NCBI RefSeq assembly: GCF_002939305.1
Contig: NZ_MVDI01000001.1
Coordinates: 868,001 to 932,000, forward strand
Reading direction: 5' to 3'
From: Chroococcidiopsis sp. TS-821
GTDB lineage: Bacteria > Cyanobacteriota > Cyanobacteriia > Cyanobacteriales > Chroococcidiopsidaceae
Length of the DNA: 64,000 nt
The translations under genes were made by a program, and so were the position numbers. Positions 46,072 through 55,417 of this stretch are shown here, piece after piece (position 1 is the first letter of the stretch; each line of letters starts with the position of its first letter). The notes beneath the pieces are model-generated. The model searched no databases, was not told the origin of the DNA, and worked only from the letters and a program-made list of their open reading frames with translations.

Positions 46072-47523
46072 TTAGAATCCGATAAAGCGGAGGAGGTTGA
46101 TGACACCGCCCAATGGACCGAAGGCGGTTCCAATAGTATCGCCGATTCGAGCTATACCAGAGCGGTTGACGACGACAATATCATTAGCACGCAGCCGAGG
46201 ATTTGATTGCTCATTGATACCTTGTTCAAAGTTTGTTTTGATATTTCGTCGCGTTACAGTGCCGTCAGGATTGAGGCGAACTAACTCGACAGTGCTCCTT
46301 CTAGCGCGAGCATCATTAAATCCACCGGCACTAAGAATTGCTTGATTTAGGGGAGTATTGGGCGGCAATTGCAGCACTCCAGGGTTTTTGACTTCTCCGA
46401 CTACACTGACTGGAATCGTCGCTGGTGAAAAATTAGCATCTGCTAATTCTGTAGATTCAGCAGGGTTAATATCGGTTGCGGTGGCAACAACAATCGTATC
46501 GCCTTCTTGTACGAGGGTGTCTTGGTTAACGTCACCTGTCTTTAACAAATCCCAAAGATTTACGTTAATTGTATGTTCGCTGCCTGATTTAGTAGGACGG
46601 CGAATAATGACATTGCGGACATCAGCTTCAGAGGTTATACCACCGGCAAGTTGAATCGCGCGGGTGACGGTGGGAAGTCCATTATTACCTCCACCGACGT
46701 TTCCACCCTGATCGGTAGCTGCTGCCGTATTTACCCCCCCTCCTACTACAACGTACGAACCAGGGCGGTTGACTTCGCCTACGACTGTGACAGTACGGGG
46801 ACGATTTGCAGGAACAGCAAAACTGGCAGAAGCAAATTGACGTAATTCGGCTAAGTTGATGCTGGTTGCGGTGGGAACAAATATCGTGTCACCATCGCGT
46901 AATGTTAGGTCATTTTCTGCAACGCCGCTACGGACTAATTGAGTCAAATCGACGTTGTAAACTTGGGCAGGGAGATTGCCACCTTGAGGACGGCGCAGTT
47001 GTACTTGACGTAAATCTGCGGCGAGAGTTACTCCTTCAGCAAGAGTTAACGCACTAATAATTGTGGGATACTGAACGCCAGGATTATCGCCTGCACCACC
47101 TTGTAAGCCTACAGTGTAGGAGCCTGGGCGATTGACTTCTCCGGAGACAACGACGTTAATCGGGCGGGGGGCAAGCAAACTAACAGTGACAATGGGGCGT
47201 CTGAGAAAGCGAGCATAGCGCGTTGTGATTAATTCGGCGGCTTGGTTTTGAGTGAGTCCGCGAATTATAACGCGACCAATAAGGGGAAGATAAAGGTCGC
47301 CACCGGGAGGAATTTGATAGTCCCCGCTGTATTCAGGAACTTCAAAGACGTTAATACGGATGCGATCGCCACCATCTAGGGTGTATTCGACGTTTTCTTG
47401 TACGGTTGCCGTTGGGGCTTGAACTTGTGCCCAACTCGGAGAGGGGTAGGTAGTTGCGACCATAGCTAAGAGTGCTAAACCGGCAACTGGTTGGGTCAAG
47501 GCTCGAGAGACTTTAGTAATCAT
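46072..47523 (-). CDS. Polysaccharide export protein with SLBB domains (Wza-like)
   Basis: A 483-residue outer-membrane/periplasmic protein for export of capsule or exopolysaccharide. The N-terminus is a signal peptide ending near SWA-QVQ. A Poly_export domain follows (LDGGDRIRINVFEVPEYSGD, LPLIGRVIIRGLTQ). Three SLBB-type repeats each begin with VSGEVNRPGSYTV, VVGEVNRPGSYVV or VVGEVKNPGVLQL. Each repeat ends near an LRDGDTI/VQEGDTI/LRANDIV turn. No tyrosine kinase or polymerase gene is adjacent. Confidence 0.9.
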   Translation of the reverse strand: MITKVSRALTQPVAGLALLAMVATTYPSPSWAQVQAPTATVQENVEYTLDGGDRIRINVFEVPEYSGDYQIPPGGDLYLPLIGRVIIRGLTQNQAAELITTRYARFLRRPIVTVSLLAPRPINVVVSGEVNRPGSYTVGLQGGAGDNPGVQYPTIISALTLAEGVTLAADLRQVQLRRPQGGNLPAQVYNVDLTQLVRSGVAENDLTLRDGDTIFVPTATSINLAELRQFASASFAVPANRPRTVTVVGEVNRPGSYVVVGGGVNTAAATDQGGNVGGGNNGLPTVTRAIQLAGGITSEADVRNVIIRRPTKSGSEHTINVNLWDLLKTGDVNQDTLVQEGDTIVVATATDINPAESTELADANFSPATIPVSVVGEVKNPGVLQLPPNTPLNQAILSAGGFNDARARRSTVELVRLNPDGTVTRRNIKTNFEQGINEQSNPRLRANDIVVVNRSGIARIGDTIGTAFGPLGGVINLLRFIGF

Positions 47524-47878
47524 GTTCCAGTTGTAGATAATTCTCCGAGAATTTTGTTTCTCACTATTTTATGTGGTGTTTTGAATTAATGGAAAAAGTT
47601 AGTGCTAGTGTAAACACATATTTTAAACAAAGATTACTTAAGTAATTTCCACATTTAAAATAAAGAAATAGTCAGTTAAATTCAGGTTTATTATGCATAA
47701 TATATTGTTTATCCTAGACATGATAAAAACCTGCAATTGTCATAAATTTGGCACATTAAATTAGTACCTGGAATCGCATCAATTGCAGGTTAGACGTTTG
47801 CACTTATGGTTCGAGGGACGAACCGAGGATCGAGTTTGTTCCAACAAAGTATGTCAATAGTTGCAGCAATCAGGGAAT
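47524..47878. other. Divergent promoter region with a 12-bp inverted repeat
   Basis: AT-rich spacer between the export gene (leftward) and the secreted hydrolase (rightward), presumably holding both promoters. AACCTGCAATTG (47728-47739) and CAATTGCAGGTT (47780-47791) are perfect inverted copies 40 bases apart. No coding frame is supported. Confidence 0.55.
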
Positions 47879-49618
47879 ATGAAGTTTGAAGGGCGTTCGT
47901 TGGGAAAATTCCGCAAATCTTGGCAGTTGACAGTTCAAGGGTTAGTTTGTAGCATCACGTTTGCTTGCGGTTGGGGAGGAATGACATCAGCTGCTTGGGC
48001 GGCAGAACGCATTATCCTACGGTTAGGACCATTTGAGCAACAAGTTGCAGTTTCAGATTTAGAGCAATTTGCTAAAACGGGAGAAGTTCCACGCAGTCTG
48101 CGTTTTTATGCACCCTTATTAAATCCACAGGTACGTGAATTTCTCAATCGACAGCTTCAGGTAGACCCCAACGTTGCGGATAAAGTTGTCGCGCAGGTGT
48201 TGCGATCGCCCACAGGAAAGACGGTGATTGATTCTATCAGTGCAGCGCTACCGAATACGACAGTCGATCAACTTCAAGCAACGGTATCGCTCGCAGCACG
48301 GCAGTTCAATGGACTCAGCGCGATTAATTTACTGCGGGCGTATCCTGAGGAGAATATCACGGTTGATGCTAGCGCCGTTGTCAGTTTAGCATTGCAATTT
48401 AATCCGACTTATTGGCAAAGTCAGGCGATTGGTCCATTGCTAGAACGCGAATTAGCCCCAGTCACAAGTTCTATCACCTCGCTACCCAAGTTCGATCCGG
48501 CAAGGCGCGGAAGGCAAGTTGTACAACAACAAACGCTGTTTTTGACAGATTATCAGCGTTTTCGGACAATTCCTGTTGATTTGTACACAAGCACAAAATC
48601 GCAAGGACCATTAGTGGTGATCTCGCACGGCTTTGGTTCGGATCGCAAATTTTTCGCCTCGACAGCAGAACACATAGCGTCGTATGGTTTTACAGTAGCA
48701 GCGATAGAACATCCAGGAAGTAGTATCAAACGTTTAGGAAGTGTTGCCGCAGCCAACGATCCAAAAGAAATTATTCCAGCGCAGGAGTTTATCAACCGCC
48801 CGCAAGATATCACTTTTGTCTTAAATCGATTGACGAGATACAACCAACAACCTGGGTCGCTACAAGGCAAACTAAATACGCAGCAAGTTACAGTGATTGG
48901 TCACTCGTTGGGTGGTTATACGGCTTTGGCGTTGGCTGGCGGTGAGGTCGATTTGGATGCAGTGCGGCAATCATGTCGCGGAATCTCAGCATTAGGACAA
49001 GCGCCTGCTGATTGGTTACAATGTGCAGCAGCCGATCTACCAGAAAGACGTTTAAATTTACGCGATCGCCGCGTGGCGCAAGTTGTCGCCTTGAATCCCT
49101 TAGTAGGGAATTTGTTTGGTAAAACAGGTTTAATGCAAGTCACAACACCTGTATTGATGCTGGCGGGTACGGAAGATGCGGTGACTCCGGTATTAAATCA
49201 TCAACTACGTCCGTTTAATCAATTGCAGGGTGAAAAATATCTAATTACAGCGATCGGTGGAACGCATTTGAGTATTGGCGATCTTGGTAATTTAGGACGG
49301 GCAGCCAGCGTCCGCACACTTGTTAAAGAACGTTGGGGTGACGAAACACTGCCTCTACGGCGACTGGCATCTGGAGCAATGGTTGCTTTTATTAAGCAAT
49401 TAACTCCTGAAGCACAAGTTTATGCACCGTTTCTTACTCCAGCATATGCGCAATCACTTTCAACCGCCCAACTTCCTTTACGGTTGAATACCGAACTACC
49501 AGCAACACTCGATCCTTGGGTGGGAGCGAGAAAAAATCGTTTGTTAATGGCGGTGCGACGAGTTCTGAGGGGTGAAAATATTGTCGCAACTGGGTGGTGG
49601 CTTTTGGCTAGGAGTTAG
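47879..49618 (+). CDS. Secreted alpha/beta hydrolase with DUF1400 domain
   Basis: A 579-residue protein. It has a basic start, a hydrophobic run and a likely cleavage after AWA (about residue 41). A DUF1400 domain follows (from ERIILRLGPFEQQVAVSDLE to about residue 195), a domain typical of cyanobacterial hydrolases. The C-terminal hydrolase has oxyanion VVISHGFGSDRKF, nucleophile elbow VIGHSLGGYTALALAGG, an Asp in LAGTEDAVTP, and His in IGGTHLSIGD. It resembles platelet-activating-factor acetylhydrolase/dienelactone hydrolases. ATG 47879 is preferred to a TTG at 47861. Confidence 0.86.
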   Translation: MKFEGRSLGKFRKSWQLTVQGLVCSITFACGWGGMTSAAWAAERIILRLGPFEQQVAVSDLEQFAKTGEVPRSLRFYAPLLNPQVREFLNRQLQVDPNVADKVVAQVLRSPTGKTVIDSISAALPNTTVDQLQATVSLAARQFNGLSAINLLRAYPEENITVDASAVVSLALQFNPTYWQSQAIGPLLERELAPVTSSITSLPKFDPARRGRQVVQQQTLFLTDYQRFRTIPVDLYTSTKSQGPLVVISHGFGSDRKFFASTAEHIASYGFTVAAIEHPGSSIKRLGSVAAANDPKEIIPAQEFINRPQDITFVLNRLTRYNQQPGSLQGKLNTQQVTVIGHSLGGYTALALAGGEVDLDAVRQSCRGISALGQAPADWLQCAAADLPERRLNLRDRRVAQVVALNPLVGNLFGKTGLMQVTTPVLMLAGTEDAVTPVLNHQLRPFNQLQGEKYLITAIGGTHLSIGDLGNLGRAASVRTLVKERWGDETLPLRRLASGAMVAFIKQLTPEAQVYAPFLTPAYAQSLSTAQLPLRLNTELPATLDPWVGARKNRLLMAVRRVLRGENIVATGWWLLARS

Positions 49619-49633
49619 GGAAAATGGGTCATG

Positions 49634-49686
49634 GGTAACTGGTAATTGGTAATGAATCAATTGTCAATCACCAATTACCAACTACC
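49634..49686. repeat. GGTAATT heptamer hairpin between convergent genes
   Basis: GGTAACTGGTAATTGGT (49634-49650) and ACCAATTACCAACTACC (49670-49686) pair at 15 of 17 positions around a 19-base loop. They are the same heptamer repeat as at 15884 and 60435. Lying between two convergent stops, the pair probably works as a terminator for both genes. Confidence 0.6.
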
Positions 49687-49749
49687 GATTATCGATTCGC
49701 ACAAATATCATATGTACTTAACCGGACATGAAATAAATACACTCAGATA

Positions 49750-50811
49750 CTACAAAGACCCAATAGTAACAGTACGGCGGATTTCATCTGATTTAAAGCC
49801 TAATGCCATTGGCTGGCGTACTCCAGGAATAACAGCAACGTCGTACAGTTCTTCTACCATGCCTTCGATGCGTAACCAGTGAACAATATCACCACTACGC
49901 AAATCGATAACTTGTAATCCACAGCGCGGTTCAACATCTTTGGCGGCGAGATTTTCGTCTAACGGTAGCCCTGAAAAGGTTTTGTTTCCGCGCATTTTAG
50001 ATAAGCCAACGACAGCGTAGTCTCCCCACAAAGCGAGTCCGCGTAAGTAACCAGGACAAAATGCGATCGGATTAAATTTGCCAGCATTGATGTCGACAGT
50101 GCCAAAGTAGCCAGTGCCAGAGTTGAGCACCCAAACTCGATCGCGATAGACTCTAGGCGAATGAGGCATCGATAGCCCAGATACAACAATTTCGTTGCTA
50201 GGAACATCAATGACACAACCGCCATTGCGACGGCGATCGCGCCAACCGTCGCTGACATCGCTTTGACTGACTGCGGTAACGTAGCGGGGTTGCCCGTTTT
50301 CCATCGCTAAACCGTTAAGATGACAGCGATCTTCCGCGGCGAGTCGCGAAATAAAGGATGGTTGCCATAAGGGGATAAAACTATAGCGATCGCTAATTGT
50401 CGCTAAGCAGCTAAATAGCGTGTTGACAAAGATTACTCGCCCTTGGCTATCAACATGAATGTCATGAATGTCAATGTCTCCCGTTGTGTAGCCAACTTGG
50501 GGAACGTAAAGGCGATCGTAACCACCATTGTAGAGTTGACCTGATTCTAAGGCATTTTCAAAGCGCCAGACCTGATACAGCGAACTTGTATATAGGCGAT
50601 CGGGGCTCGCCCACAATCCCATACAGCGTTCAAACGTGCGTTCAAAGACGGATAGACGGCGATCGCTAGCAACACCAATCAGAAATAATTTCCCTGTTTG
50701 ATACGTTGTAAAAGCAAGGCTAATGCGTTGTTCGGATAACCATGAGATAAATTGCCGCGATGTACTAATTTCTAATGCAGGTGGAGATGGTTGGGTAGTA
50801 TCAGAAGGCAT
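49750..50811 (-). CDS. TIGR03032 family protein
   Basis: A 353-residue protein of the TIGR03032 (DUF4915) family, function unknown. Repeated strand patterns suggest a beta-propeller. Family segments seen are FISWLSEQRISLAFTTYQTG, WASPDRLYTSSLYQVWRFEN, the HDIHVDSQGRVIFVNTLFSC block, NGLAMENGQPRYVTAV, and SMPHSPRVYRDRVWVLNSGT. ATG 50811 (MPSDTTQ) is chosen over a TTG further out. It starts 62 bases after the stop of the large RTX/FG-GAP gene on the same strand, so the two may share a transcript. Confidence 0.85.
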   Translation of the reverse strand: MPSDTTQPSPPALEISTSRQFISWLSEQRISLAFTTYQTGKLFLIGVASDRRLSVFERTFERCMGLWASPDRLYTSSLYQVWRFENALESGQLYNGGYDRLYVPQVGYTTGDIDIHDIHVDSQGRVIFVNTLFSCLATISDRYSFIPLWQPSFISRLAAEDRCHLNGLAMENGQPRYVTAVSQSDVSDGWRDRRRNGGCVIDVPSNEIVVSGLSMPHSPRVYRDRVWVLNSGTGYFGTVDINAGKFNPIAFCPGYLRGLALWGDYAVVGLSKMRGNKTFSGLPLDENLAAKDVEPRCGLQVIDLRSGDIVHWLRIEGMVEELYDVAVIPGVRQPMALGFKSDEIRRTVTIGSL

Positions 50812-50873
50812 AGTCCAGATTATTAATAATTGCAAGGAAACAAAGGTGGGGAATACCTACCTAGCAATTGGTG

Positions 50874-53800
50874 TTAGTTTAGATTCTGCGTAATATCAGT
50901 ATCTACTAATAAGGTTGCGGTTCCGCTTGTGTAGCGATCGTACAAAATGTTATTGAGCGCGATCTTATCACTCAACAACCATCCCTGATTAACAGACGTA
51001 ACTGAATCACCTACGTTACCGTTGACAATTAATTGATTAGTCGTTGATAAATCGAACAAGTCCAAACGCGTCAGCTTTAAGCTGTTGTTTCCAGTTCCTG
51101 TAAGGTCGATGATTTCAATGTCAGTAATGCGGTTGTTAGGAATCGTTGTTAAATCAATTGTAATGCCACTCGTATCAACTGCTAGCGTATCTGTACCACC
51201 ACTGCCGTCAATTCGGCGATCGATTACCCCAAAGCTGAGAACGTCATTTCCCGCACCCCCGTAAAGAACGTCACTACCTCTTCCACCACGCAGCGTGTCG
51301 TTCCCTCTTCCACCAATTAAGATGTCATCCCCATCTGTACCAATAAGTAGATCGTTATTTGGCGTACCTAGACGGTTAACTTTGTTAGTAAAGTCTCGCC
51401 CGAAGACGACATAGCTTTCACGATAACGAGTTGCGATCGCTAAATCATCAAAACCATCGCCGTTGATGTCACCAGCAATACTAACTGAAATACCTGCTCC
51501 ATCGTCAGCATTAATACCGTTGATTTGAAAACCGTCGTTACCGTTAATCGCTGAGGAAAGATCGAGGCTACTGCCAAATTTCTCCTTGCCAAAGACGAGA
51601 TAACTGACTCCGGCAGATTTTTGACCGTTGGCTGCATTGCTTTCTGTGCCGATCAAAATATCATTTAAGCCATCACCATTCATGTCTCCTGCAATACTAA
51701 TGCTAGCAATGCCTGCAGGACTGTCTATCGAATTAATGACAAAACCATTGCTACCATTAATATCAGCAAGGTTGAATGTGGAGCTAAATCCAGTTTTACC
51801 AAAGATGACATACTTTTTAGTTGAATTATCAACCACGATGTCATCAATGCCGTCGTTATTAATGTCTCCAACAGTATCTATCGAAGTAAAAAAGGTATTG
51901 AGACTAGTTGCTTTAATTGTAAAACCGTTGTTTCCATTGAGTTGAGCGAGGTTGAAATTGTTACTAAAAACTCCTGTACCAAATACGACATAACTCTCTC
52001 CCGCTTTACTCGCAGCATTCGAAGCAGTAATAAAAATATCATCAAAGCCGTCACCATTAACATCGCCTTTAGCTGTAGCTACAAGCGAGTAGTCACGGGG
52101 ATTAATACCGTTGATGATAAAACCGTTACTACCATTAAGCTGAGTCAGATTTAGGTTAGGAGAAAAGCCTTTAGCTTTACCAAATACTACATAATTGGCA
52201 CCAGCATTAGTTTTACCATTGGGATCGCTGTAATCATCGCCAACAACAATGTCATCGCAGCCGTCACCATTGATATCACCAGCGATAGTAACTTTATCAG
52301 ATCCATAACCAGACTTATTACCTTTAAGGACAAATCCGTTGTTTCCATTGAGTCTAGCTAGATCTGTGTTAGTGCCGAAGCCTCCAGCCTTGCCAAATAC
52401 CACATATCCTTTAATGTTAGAACCAGGAGTATTGGCACTAATGAGTAGATCTTTGTAGCGATCGCCATTGACATCACCGACATCAACGATAAATGATTCT
52501 TTTTCTGCATTTATCAAGTTGAGTGTAAAGCCGTTGCTACCATTAAGTTCAGATAAGTCAAGATTAGGAGCAAATCCCGCTTTACCAAACACCACGTATT
52601 CTTTAGAATTAGTTGCAAAAGGAGATTCCCTGAAGATTAAGTCATCAAAGCCATCTTTATTAATATCAAGCGCACTGCGATTGGCGTGAGTACCATTAAC
52701 AACGAAACCGTTTTTGCCGTTGAGACTAAAAAGATTGAATTCTGTGGAGTTAAATCGAAAGTACTTGCCATTAAGATTTAGAGTAGACGTACCTTGAATG
52801 ATTGCAACTAGTTCTCTTGGTTCACCTTGCGGCTTAAGTTTATAAACGGCTGTCCCCGATGGCAAGCCAGTAGGAGAAGCGCCAAGCACATAATCACTTT
52901 TGGCTCCAGAAAGTTGAATAATGTCTTCATTAGGCTTGAAATCAGTGACTAAGGCGTAATCTCCAAGTCCTGAGGTTTTATTATTAAGGTCATCGTAGAA
53001 GTCTTGCGAGAAGTCTCCCAATATAAAGGTATCGATTCCTGCACCACCTGTTAAGACGTCTTTATCTCCAGGTAGTCCGAAACTTCCTACCAAAACGTCA
53101 TTTCCTGCTGCACCTTTTAAAGTATCCTTTCCAGCTAACCCGATCAAGAGATTATTGGCATCGTTGCCGAGAATTATATTGTTAAGATTATTCCCAGTTC
53201 CGTTTAAGTCCTTTAGTTCATAAAAATCATCTTGACTCAAAACCAAGTTTTCTTGATGTTTGCCTAATTCATAGTTTTCATAGAGAGATACTATAGTATC
53301 TATACCTGCATTCGCCGCCTCAATAATCGTACTGTTTCGGTAGATATAGTAAGTGTCATTACCCTTGCCACCAATGAGAGTATCATTCCAGCCATAAAAA
53401 ACATCGTTACCAGCACCACCGTAGAGAGTGTCAAATCCCGCAGCAGCTACCTCGTAGGCTGGAGACTGCAAACTGACAGTAATACCTGATAGCGTATCGT
53501 TTCCATTCCCGCCATAGAGAACGTCATTACCAAAACGATACTCAAAAACAAATCTATACTCGCCGCTGTCGCCTTCTAAGACATCGTTTCCATCGTTACC
53601 GTACAAGGTGTCGCTATCGTGCCTACCATTAAGATAATTGTCAGCAGCATTACCGATAATGGTATTTTGTAGAGTACTGCCATAACCCTCACGCGCCATT
53701 TGTGTGAGAATAAGGTTTTCTAAATTATTTCTTAGCTCGTAGTAGCCACTACCTGAAAACTGAACAGTATCGATACCCTGATTTTCGTTCTCAAAAATCG

Positions 53801-53996
53801 TGTCATCAGTACGGTCAATAATATAAGTATCGTTTCCTGTACCACCAATGAGGGTGTCAACACCTATACCGCCGTCGAGGGTATCATTACCGCCCAAACC
53901 AAGTAAGCTGTCGTTTCCCGCATATCCAAAGATTGCATCTGCAAACTGAGTACCTGTAAGCGTATCGTTACCGGCTGTTCCTTTAATAGTTGCCAT
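50874..53996 (-). CDS. Large secreted RTX / FG-GAP repeat protein
   Basis: A protein of about 1040 residues without a classical signal peptide. Residues 1-290 contain RTX-type nonapeptides (GNDTLTG, GYAGNDSLLGLGGNDTLDGG, YGGAGNDVFYG). Residues 425-840 contain seven FG-GAP/integrin-like repeats, each opening NGF-x-I and ending in a calcium loop such as GDINGDGFDDLAIA. A second RTX block follows (DDILIGGRGNDTLRGG), then a conserved cyanobacterial C-terminal domain that could be the type I secretion signal. ATG 53996 (MATIKGTAGND) fits the family; a TTG at 54044 is less likely. It is probably a calcium-binding surface or extracellular protein. Confidence 0.85.
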   Translation of the reverse strand: MATIKGTAGNDTLTGTQFADAIFGYAGNDSLLGLGGNDTLDGGIGVDTLIGGTGNDTYIIDRTDDTIFENENQGIDTVQFSGSGYYELRNNLENLILTQMAREGYGSTLQNTIIGNAADNYLNGRHDSDTLYGNDGNDVLEGDSGEYRFVFEYRFGNDVLYGGNGNDTLSGITVSLQSPAYEVAAAGFDTLYGGAGNDVFYGWNDTLIGGKGNDTYYIYRNSTIIEAANAGIDTIVSLYENYELGKHQENLVLSQDDFYELKDLNGTGNNLNNIILGNDANNLLIGLAGKDTLKGAAGNDVLVGSFGLPGDKDVLTGGAGIDTFILGDFSQDFYDDLNNKTSGLGDYALVTDFKPNEDIIQLSGAKSDYVLGASPTGLPSGTAVYKLKPQGEPRELVAIIQGTSTLNLNGKYFRFNSTEFNLFSLNGKNGFVVNGTHANRSALDINKDGFDDLIFRESPFATNSKEYVVFGKAGFAPNLDLSELNGSNGFTLNLINAEKESFIVDVGDVNGDRYKDLLISANTPGSNIKGYVVFGKAGGFGTNTDLARLNGNNGFVLKGNKSGYGSDKVTIAGDINGDGCDDIVVGDDYSDPNGKTNAGANYVVFGKAKGFSPNLNLTQLNGSNGFIINGINPRDYSLVATAKGDVNGDGFDDIFITASNAASKAGESYVVFGTGVFSNNFNLAQLNGNNGFTIKATSLNTFFTSIDTVGDINNDGIDDIVVDNSTKKYVIFGKTGFSSTFNLADINGSNGFVINSIDSPAGIASISIAGDMNGDGLNDILIGTESNAANGQKSAGVSYLVFGKEKFGSSLDLSSAINGNDGFQINGINADDGAGISVSIAGDINGDGFDDLAIATRYRESYVVFGRDFTNKVNRLGTPNNDLLIGTDGDDILIGGRGNDTLRGGRGSDVLYGGAGNDVLSFGVIDRRIDGSGGTDTLAVDTSGITIDLTTIPNNRITDIEIIDLTGTGNNSLKLTRLDLFDLSTTNQLIVNGNVGDSVTSVNQGWLLSDKIALNNILYDRYTSGTATLLVDTDITQNLN

Positions 53997-55146
53997 AGGA
54001 TAAGTTGATAATAGTAAAGTTTTGTATCTTTTGGAGAAATACAAGACTACAAAGACTCACACTGTAACAGTCTTGTTTGTTTAACAGAAAGCAGAGAAAC
54101 TTAATTCAACTTTCATCATCAAGCGTAGTTTTAAAAAGAACTGATGAAGATAAATCTTTAGTAAAAATAAATAATGTTTTTTGAGGCATTTAAAGATTAG
54201 GTAAAGCTCAAAAAAGTAAAGTAGTGATACGAAAATGTAAAGAAGTAATAAGAAATATATTCTTATGTTAGGCGACTACAAAATTGTGCTTAGAAGTAGA
54301 CTTAAGAAGATAGGAAAGATTGATGATACTCGACTGCTAACTGGCTTGAGTTGGGCATTTAGAGCGATCGCACTGCCCAAAGTAAAGACACTCTCTACTT
54401 GAGATGGCATTTGCTTTAAACACAATAAAAAGAAACAAATTTGAGATTTTATTCTCAGTTTTCTAATTTTTCCTCAAGTGAAATATTTTAATATGTTTTA
54501 TTTTTAGGCTTTTAGCTTAAAAAAATAAATAAAATATTTTTAGTTCTTTTAGATAAGTTTATGCTCAAAAAATAGAATTTTTAAAAATGGTTTTGTGACT
54601 ACTTTGTTGTTAAATACTTATATTAAAAACCGAAAGTTAATTGTTGCTCTTACTAGAAGGAGATTTATAATTAGATATGTAACGATAATGGAGAATCAAA
54701 GCTAACCACTCTGTTTAGAGACGGGGATCGCGCTACAAGCTAGTAGATCTAGAATGATTCCTAGGATAGATGGGAAGAATTCCAAATCAGCTTTATTGTG
54801 GGAGCATACCATAAAGATAGTTTACTAAGCCTGTTACTGATAACACTCTAAGTTTATAATAATAAAAGAGGAAAAACGCTAACAGACTAGTTGCTTACTT
54901 TAGGTAAATTTCGATTATCGTTACTCAAACCGTTTGTTTTGCCATATTGGCAGACGAGAGGTATGAAAAGAAAGAACAAGCAACATCTTTGACAATTGTA
55001 TTTCCACAAGTTAAAAAGCTATTTTTTGTTCTGTCTCCAGGAAGGAGAAATAAATAACATAAAGTATTTGCAAGGGCGAATTGCCAAATCTCAAAAAGTC
55101 AGTTTCGGTTAAACCGAATTTTTAACAACAGCTTTGAAAAAAAGGA
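53997..55146. other. Long AT-rich intergenic region
   Basis: About 1.15 kb without a supported gene, notably AT-rich around 54430-54620. Both flanking genes point away from it, so it must contain their promoters. No transposase, tRNA or palindromic element was seen. HIP1 sites are nearly absent here, unlike most of the window, which could mean foreign or fast-changing DNA. Confidence 0.5.
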
Positions 55147-55344
55147 ATGACGGGTGCTATGAATAAGAGTAATAATTATTGTCCTTGTTGCGGCAATCCC
55201 CTGTTACGCCATGCACGCCAAGGTGGAATGTATTGGTTTTGTACGTCTTGCTGGCAAGAGGTGCCGATTTTGGCAGTGAGTAAGTTACCTATATCCGAAT
55301 CTGTCGGACAGCAATCGCATCCCCAGGAGGTCGTTGCTAACTAA
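55147..55344 (+). CDS. Small zinc-ribbon protein
   Basis: A protein of 61-65 residues with two CxxC knuckles: YCPCCGNPLLRHARQGGMYW and then FCTSCWQEVP. The pattern is a rubredoxin/zinc-ribbon-type metal site. Similar short proteins are, as I recall, widespread in cyanobacteria without an assigned role. The second ATG (55159, MNKSNNYCPCCG) may be the true start. It is 74 bases ahead of the dehydrogenase gene, in the same direction. Confidence 0.7.
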   Translation: MTGAMNKSNNYCPCCGNPLLRHARQGGMYWFCTSCWQEVPILAVSKLPISESVGQQSHPQEVVAN

Positions 55345-55417
55345 ATACCCATTAAATTTATATGTCAGTAGCTTCTGCCTGGTAAGATCAGGTAAAGCTA
55401 CATTTTATTGAAAGTTA

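Noticed and set aside
54655-54690. AAGGAG followed by ATG-TAA near 54657-54683 as a minimal regulatory ORF
   Set aside because: Spacing between the purine run and ATG is too long and nothing downstream depends on it.
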